Source: an uncultured Bellilinea sp.
GTDB taxonomy: Bacteria > Chloroflexota > Anaerolineae > Anaerolineales > Anaerolineaceae
DNA length: 64,000 nt
Assembly: GCA_938040735.1 (NCBI GenBank)
Contig: CALHYE010000002.1
Span: 124,001 to 188,000, forward strand
Direction of reading: 5' to 3'
Part shown: positions 61,101 to 64,000 of the stretch, in pieces
Numbering within the stretch: position 1 is the stretch's first letter
How the letters are laid out: every line of letters starts with the position of its first letter
Notes under the pieces: generated by a model
Seen by the model: only the letters and a program-made list of their open reading frames with translations
Database searches by the model: none
What the model was told of the DNA's origin: nothing
Position numbers and translations under genes: made by a program

Positions 61101-62819
61101 ATGAAAAAGAACACCATCTTTCTGAATGTTGAACATGTTTTATATGGATTGATTTTCCTCGTTGGGTTATTTTTAAGACTGGTGCAATTGGGCAAATTAC
61201 CGCTCAACAATGAAGAAGCCCGACTGGCGTTGCAGGCGTTATGGTTGGCCCGTGGGGAAAGTTCCCCGCTCTTTAATCCGGATGGGGGGTATTGGATCAC
61301 GACTGCTGCTTTCTTTTTTATTTTCTCCGCCAGTGAATTTCTGGCTCGTTGGATGCCGGCTTTATTGGGATCGTTGGTTTGTCTGATGCCGTTGGGTTTT
61401 CGCAAATGGCTGGGAAGAAAAACTGCTTTGATTGCTGCCATCGGATTAGCATTAGACGGCGCCTGGCTCGCTTCGGCACGCCAGGCAGGCAGCCACACCT
61501 GGGCAATCCTTTTCTTTTTGGCGGCGATTTGGGGGTTATTTTCTCGGCGTTGGAAACTGGCGGGTGTCTTCAGCGGGTTATTGCTGCTTGGAGGTGCGGA
61601 TGTTTGGAAAGGGGTGATTCCCTTTGGGATTGCTATTGGGGTATTTCGTCTTTGGTTTGAGCGGGATTTCTTCAAGGGGAATGAAGACTGGCTCTCGATA
61701 AGAGCTCATTTGAAGGAAGTTCTGCTATGGACAGGCGGGACTGTTCTGATTGTAGGGAGTTTGTTCTTAATCCTGCCGGCAGGATTAAGTGCGGTGGGCG
61801 GCGGTCTGGTTGCTTATTTGCGTGGTTGGAACGGCTCTTCCGGTGTGTCGGTAGGATTGATATTGGCGGCGATGCTGGTTTACCAACCGATCAGTACGTT
61901 ATTGGGGGTGGCGGGTTCAATCCGGCAGATCAAACAACCTGCCGGACTGGAACGCTTTTTAGCGGTTTGGTGGTTTTTTGCCTTGATCCATACTCTCCTT
62001 TATCCGGCGCGGGAAGCGCTGGATGTGGTATGGGTGTCCATTCCATTGATTGGATTGGCAGCGCGGCTTCTTTCCTCTCTCCTGCGGTTTGATTTCGATC
62101 AGCGGATTGCCGCTCTGGTTTATGGGACAGTGGTTTTTGTGTTTTTGCTGTTTATTTCCCAAAATATCATGCGCATATTCAGCCCGATGCGGGTGGCGGT
62201 CAACACTCAGCCGGAAATCTTTGCCATTTTGGCTGCTTTGTTGTTTGTGATTATCTCCCTGATTCTGATTGGCTGGGGTTGGTCTACGCGGGTAGCCGGT
62301 TACGGAGCGGTTTGGGGGTTGCTGGGGTTGCTGGTGCTTTTTTGGCTTTCGGGGAGTTTTCATGCAGCCGGCTTAAGTCAAAATCCGGAGACAAATCCGT
62401 TCCGGCGTGGGTGGTTCATCAGCGAAGCAGACCTGATAAAAGGTACGATTGGCGATTTGTCCGAGATGAATATTCGCTCACGAACCGGTTTGGATGTGCT
62501 GGCAGTCGGGTTGGACCAACCTTCCATGCGATGGATGGCAAAAGATTATCCAAATTTTGAGTTTGAAAATACTTTTCAACCCTTGATGCAAAGTTCTATA
62601 GTTCTGACTGGAACCTCTGAAAATATGGTTTTTAGTGAAAATTATCGTGGGCAAGATTTTCTATGGGAGGTGCGCCCGATTTGGAATTTGATGTCCATTG
62701 AGGAATGGATGCAGTGGGTTATCTTCAAAATTGCTCCGGTGGAAAATAAAATGGTTTTCCTGTGGGCGAGTGAAAGGCTCTTTCCGGGCAGTGAAATTTC
62801 TTCCGAGGTGCAACCTTGA
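61101..62819 (+). CDS. GT-C (GT39-like) membrane protein
   Basis: A 572-residue protein with about 11-13 membrane helices and a C-terminal soluble part (about 435-572). The first loop begins LGKLPLNNEEARLALQAL, where the acidic EE pair matches the position of the catalytic acid in PMT-like enzymes. Overall similarity to known families is weak; it may belong to the Agl23/TIGR03663-type group, which often accompanies YYY proteins. The ATG at 61101 was preferred over the GTG at 61089, which lies within the previous gene. It overlaps cmk by TTGA. Confidence 0.75.
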   Translation: MKKNTIFLNVEHVLYGLIFLVGLFLRLVQLGKLPLNNEEARLALQALWLARGESSPLFNPDGGYWITTAAFFFIFSASEFLARWMPALLGSLVCLMPLGFRKWLGRKTALIAAIGLALDGAWLASARQAGSHTWAILFFLAAIWGLFSRRWKLAGVFSGLLLLGGADVWKGVIPFGIAIGVFRLWFERDFFKGNEDWLSIRAHLKEVLLWTGGTVLIVGSLFLILPAGLSAVGGGLVAYLRGWNGSSGVSVGLILAAMLVYQPISTLLGVAGSIRQIKQPAGLERFLAVWWFFALIHTLLYPAREALDVVWVSIPLIGLAARLLSSLLRFDFDQRIAALVYGTVVFVFLLFISQNIMRIFSPMRVAVNTQPEIFAILAALLFVIISLILIGWGWSTRVAGYGAVWGLLGLLVLFWLSGSFHAAGLSQNPETNPFRRGWFISEADLIKGTIGDLSEMNIRSRTGLDVLAVGLDQPSMRWMAKDYPNFEFENTFQPLMQSSIVLTGTSENMVFSENYRGQDFLWEVRPIWNLMSIEEWMQWVIFKIAPVENKMVFLWASERLFPGSEISSEVQP

Positions 62820-63505
62820 CTCTACCCAATAGTATTGCAATAGACGGGCCGGCATCGTCCGGAAAATCAACGATAGGGGTAAAGCTGGCCGAGCGATTGG
62901 GTTATTTGTTTTTTGATACGGGGATCATGTACCGGGCGGTTACGCTGGCGGTGATCCGTGCAGGTATCACGGTAGATGATGAGGAAGCAGTTACCCAATT
63001 TGCTCAGCGGGTTCATATTGATGTGGGTCCCCCAAGTGTTGCGGATGGACGAAAAGAGGATGTGCTCCTGGACGGTGAGGATGTCACCTGGGCAATTCGT
63101 GAACCGGCAGTGGAAAAGTGGGTTTCTAGGGTTTCGGCATATGCTGGGGTTCGAAAGGCAATGACGGAACTGCAACGCCGGATTGGCAAACGAGGAAAGG
63201 TGGTGATGGTTGGCAGAGATATTGGTACGGTGGTCATGCCGGATGCCGACCTGAAAATTTATCTGGATGCTTCATTAGAAGAACGAGCAAAACGGCGTTA
63301 CCTGGAACTGATTCAACGCGGTGAAACGGTAAAATTTGAAGAAGTGCTCGCCAGTTTGAAGCGGCGGGATCGAATTGACACTTCCCGCGAGATTGCCCCT
63401 TTAAGACCGGCGGAAGATGCCGTCATTCTTAATACGGATGGACTCAGCGTTGAAGAGGTTTTGAAAAAGGTTGTTCAGTTGTGCGGGGATTGTGAAGATG
63501 AATGA
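62816..63505 (+). CDS. cmk: Cytidylate kinase
   Basis: A 229-residue CMP/dCMP kinase. The P-loop IDGPASSGKSTIG is at residues 9-21, FFDTGIMYRAVTL holds the CMP-binding region, and the GRDIGTVVMPDADLKIYLDA motif follows (about 141-160). It makes CDP from CMP, and thereby CTP and also CDP for CDP-sugars. The TTG start overlaps the previous stop and follows GAGGTG. It is the typical bacterial length. Confidence 0.95.
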   Translation: MTLPNSIAIDGPASSGKSTIGVKLAERLGYLFFDTGIMYRAVTLAVIRAGITVDDEEAVTQFAQRVHIDVGPPSVADGRKEDVLLDGEDVTWAIREPAVEKWVSRVSAYAGVRKAMTELQRRIGKRGKVVMVGRDIGTVVMPDADLKIYLDASLEERAKRRYLELIQRGETVKFEEVLASLKRRDRIDTSREIAPLRPAEDAVILNTDGLSVEEVLKKVVQLCGDCEDE

Positions 63506-64000
63506 AAACCAACAGGTAGAACAGGAATTACGGGATACGCGTCATATTCTAAATCGTCTTTTGGCGGTTAGTCCTGCGGTGATTTATTCCACAACTCCTT
63601 TTCATCCTTATCAGGTCCGGTACATCAGTGAAAATGTTGCTATTGTAACCGGCTATTCGCCGGATCAATTCTTGGAGGATGCTAATTTTTGGAAATCAAA
63701 GGTTCATCCCGATGACCGTCCGATGGTAGTGGAGCAGTTGAATAAAATGCAATTGCTCGAATACCTGGAAATGGAGTACCGCTTCATGTGTGCGGATGAA
63801 CAATATCATTTTCTTCATGAAGAAATCAAAATACTGCGCGATGCGGAAGGAAATCCGAAAGAAGGAATCGGATATTTTATTGATATTACCCGTCAGAGAA
63901 ATTACGAGGAAGCCATCCGGCAGAGTGAAAACCTTTACAGAAGTCTGGCGGAAGCATCGCGCGATTTGATTATTCTGATATCCGGGGAAAAGACCATCGA
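63498..64000 (+). CDS. PAS-domain sensor protein (N-terminal part; runs off the window)
   Basis: The frame opened by the ATG at 63498, inside the last codons of cmk, stays open to the window edge (167 residues). A short coiled segment is followed by a PAS_3-type domain (about 20-130; VTGYSPDQF, FWKSKVHPDDR, GIGYFIDITRQR), then the start of a second PAS (SENLYRSLAEASRD). Such repeats usually precede a histidine kinase or GGDEF module, which is outside the window. No TM segment is seen in the visible part. Confidence 0.8.
   Translation, partial: MNENQQVEQELRDTRHILNRLLAVSPAVIYSTTPFHPYQVRYISENVAIVTGYSPDQFLEDANFWKSKVHPDDRPMVVEQLNKMQLLEYLEMEYRFMCADEQYHFLHEEIKILRDAEGNPKEGIGYFIDITRQRNYEEAIRQSENLYRSLAEASRDLIILISGEKTI

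Noticed and set aside
61007-61675. A 222-codon minus-strand open frame at the junction of two GT-C genes
   Set aside because: It is antisense to hydrophobic coding sequence and is rich in Asn, Pro and Lys with no domain pattern.

Overview
The window looks like a chromosomal segment from a member of the Chloroflexota, probably class Anaerolineae. The inference rests on gene content rather than on any marker phylogeny. It contains membrane proteins with the DUF2298 'YYY' motif, known mainly from Chloroflexi and archaea. It has an isopentenyl phosphate kinase next to a mevalonate kinase, and a TopA with an extra N-terminal zinc finger. Many secreted proteins carry Thr-Pro-rich linkers, LysM, PD40 or NBR1-type Ig-like domains. 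Coding density is high, and no insertion sequence, prophage or CRISPR array was seen. The single tyrosine recombinase fragment at the left edge looks like a housekeeping Xer protein.

Layout. 1-4.7 kb (minus): start of a tyrosine recombinase, then an operon of sensor-kinase-like protein, LysM protein and LCP-family lipoprotein under a strong promoter. 4.8-5.4 kb: tRNA-Leu(CAG) with promoter and terminator, and an FtsB/DivIC-like protein. 5.4-10.1 kb (minus): a partner-switching module of STAS antagonist, anti-sigma-type kinase and a six-GAF SpoIIE phosphatase. 10.3-14.3 kb (plus): a LysM protein, a permease/TIGR03943 pair and a PD40 protein. 14.3-25.9 kb (minus): QueG, an Ig-like lipoprotein, an M23 peptidase with a PD40 partner, a heterodimeric ABC exporter, DUF1015 and DegV. 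26-33.3 kb (plus): ffh, rpsP, khpA, rimM, dprA, mannose-1-phosphate guanylyltransferase and topA. 33.4-38.9 kb: an unknown membrane protein, greA, and an operon of UbiA-type prenyltransferase, mevalonate kinase, isopentenyl phosphate kinase and dGTPase. 39-44.6 kb: tlyA, a lytic-transglycosylase-like protein, a small zinc-finger protein and an HD-GYP protein, divergent from a CpaE-like receiver/MinD-type ATPase. 44.7-64 kb (plus): lepA followed by a surface-glycan cluster (LPG-synthase-type membrane protein, CDP-paratose-epimerase-like SDR, GT4, methyltransferase and four GT-C type membrane proteins), then cmk and the start of a PAS sensor protein.

How the genes fit together. Much of the window concerns the cell envelope: polyprenol and isoprenoid supply, sugar nucleotide supply, membrane glycosyltransferases, wall-binding LysM proteins, and M23, SLT and LCP wall enzymes. 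A second theme is signalling with atypical modules: a kinase whose H-box has Gln in place of His, a receiver with Glu at the phosphorylation site, an HD-GYP domain with a Glu for Asp change, and a phosphatase with six GAF domains. Several promoters are legible. A recurring form is TTGTCN-17-TAnnAT. At least two genes (the FtsB-like gene and the UbiA gene), probably also lepA, have a -10 element placed so that the transcript would start at or next to the start codon.
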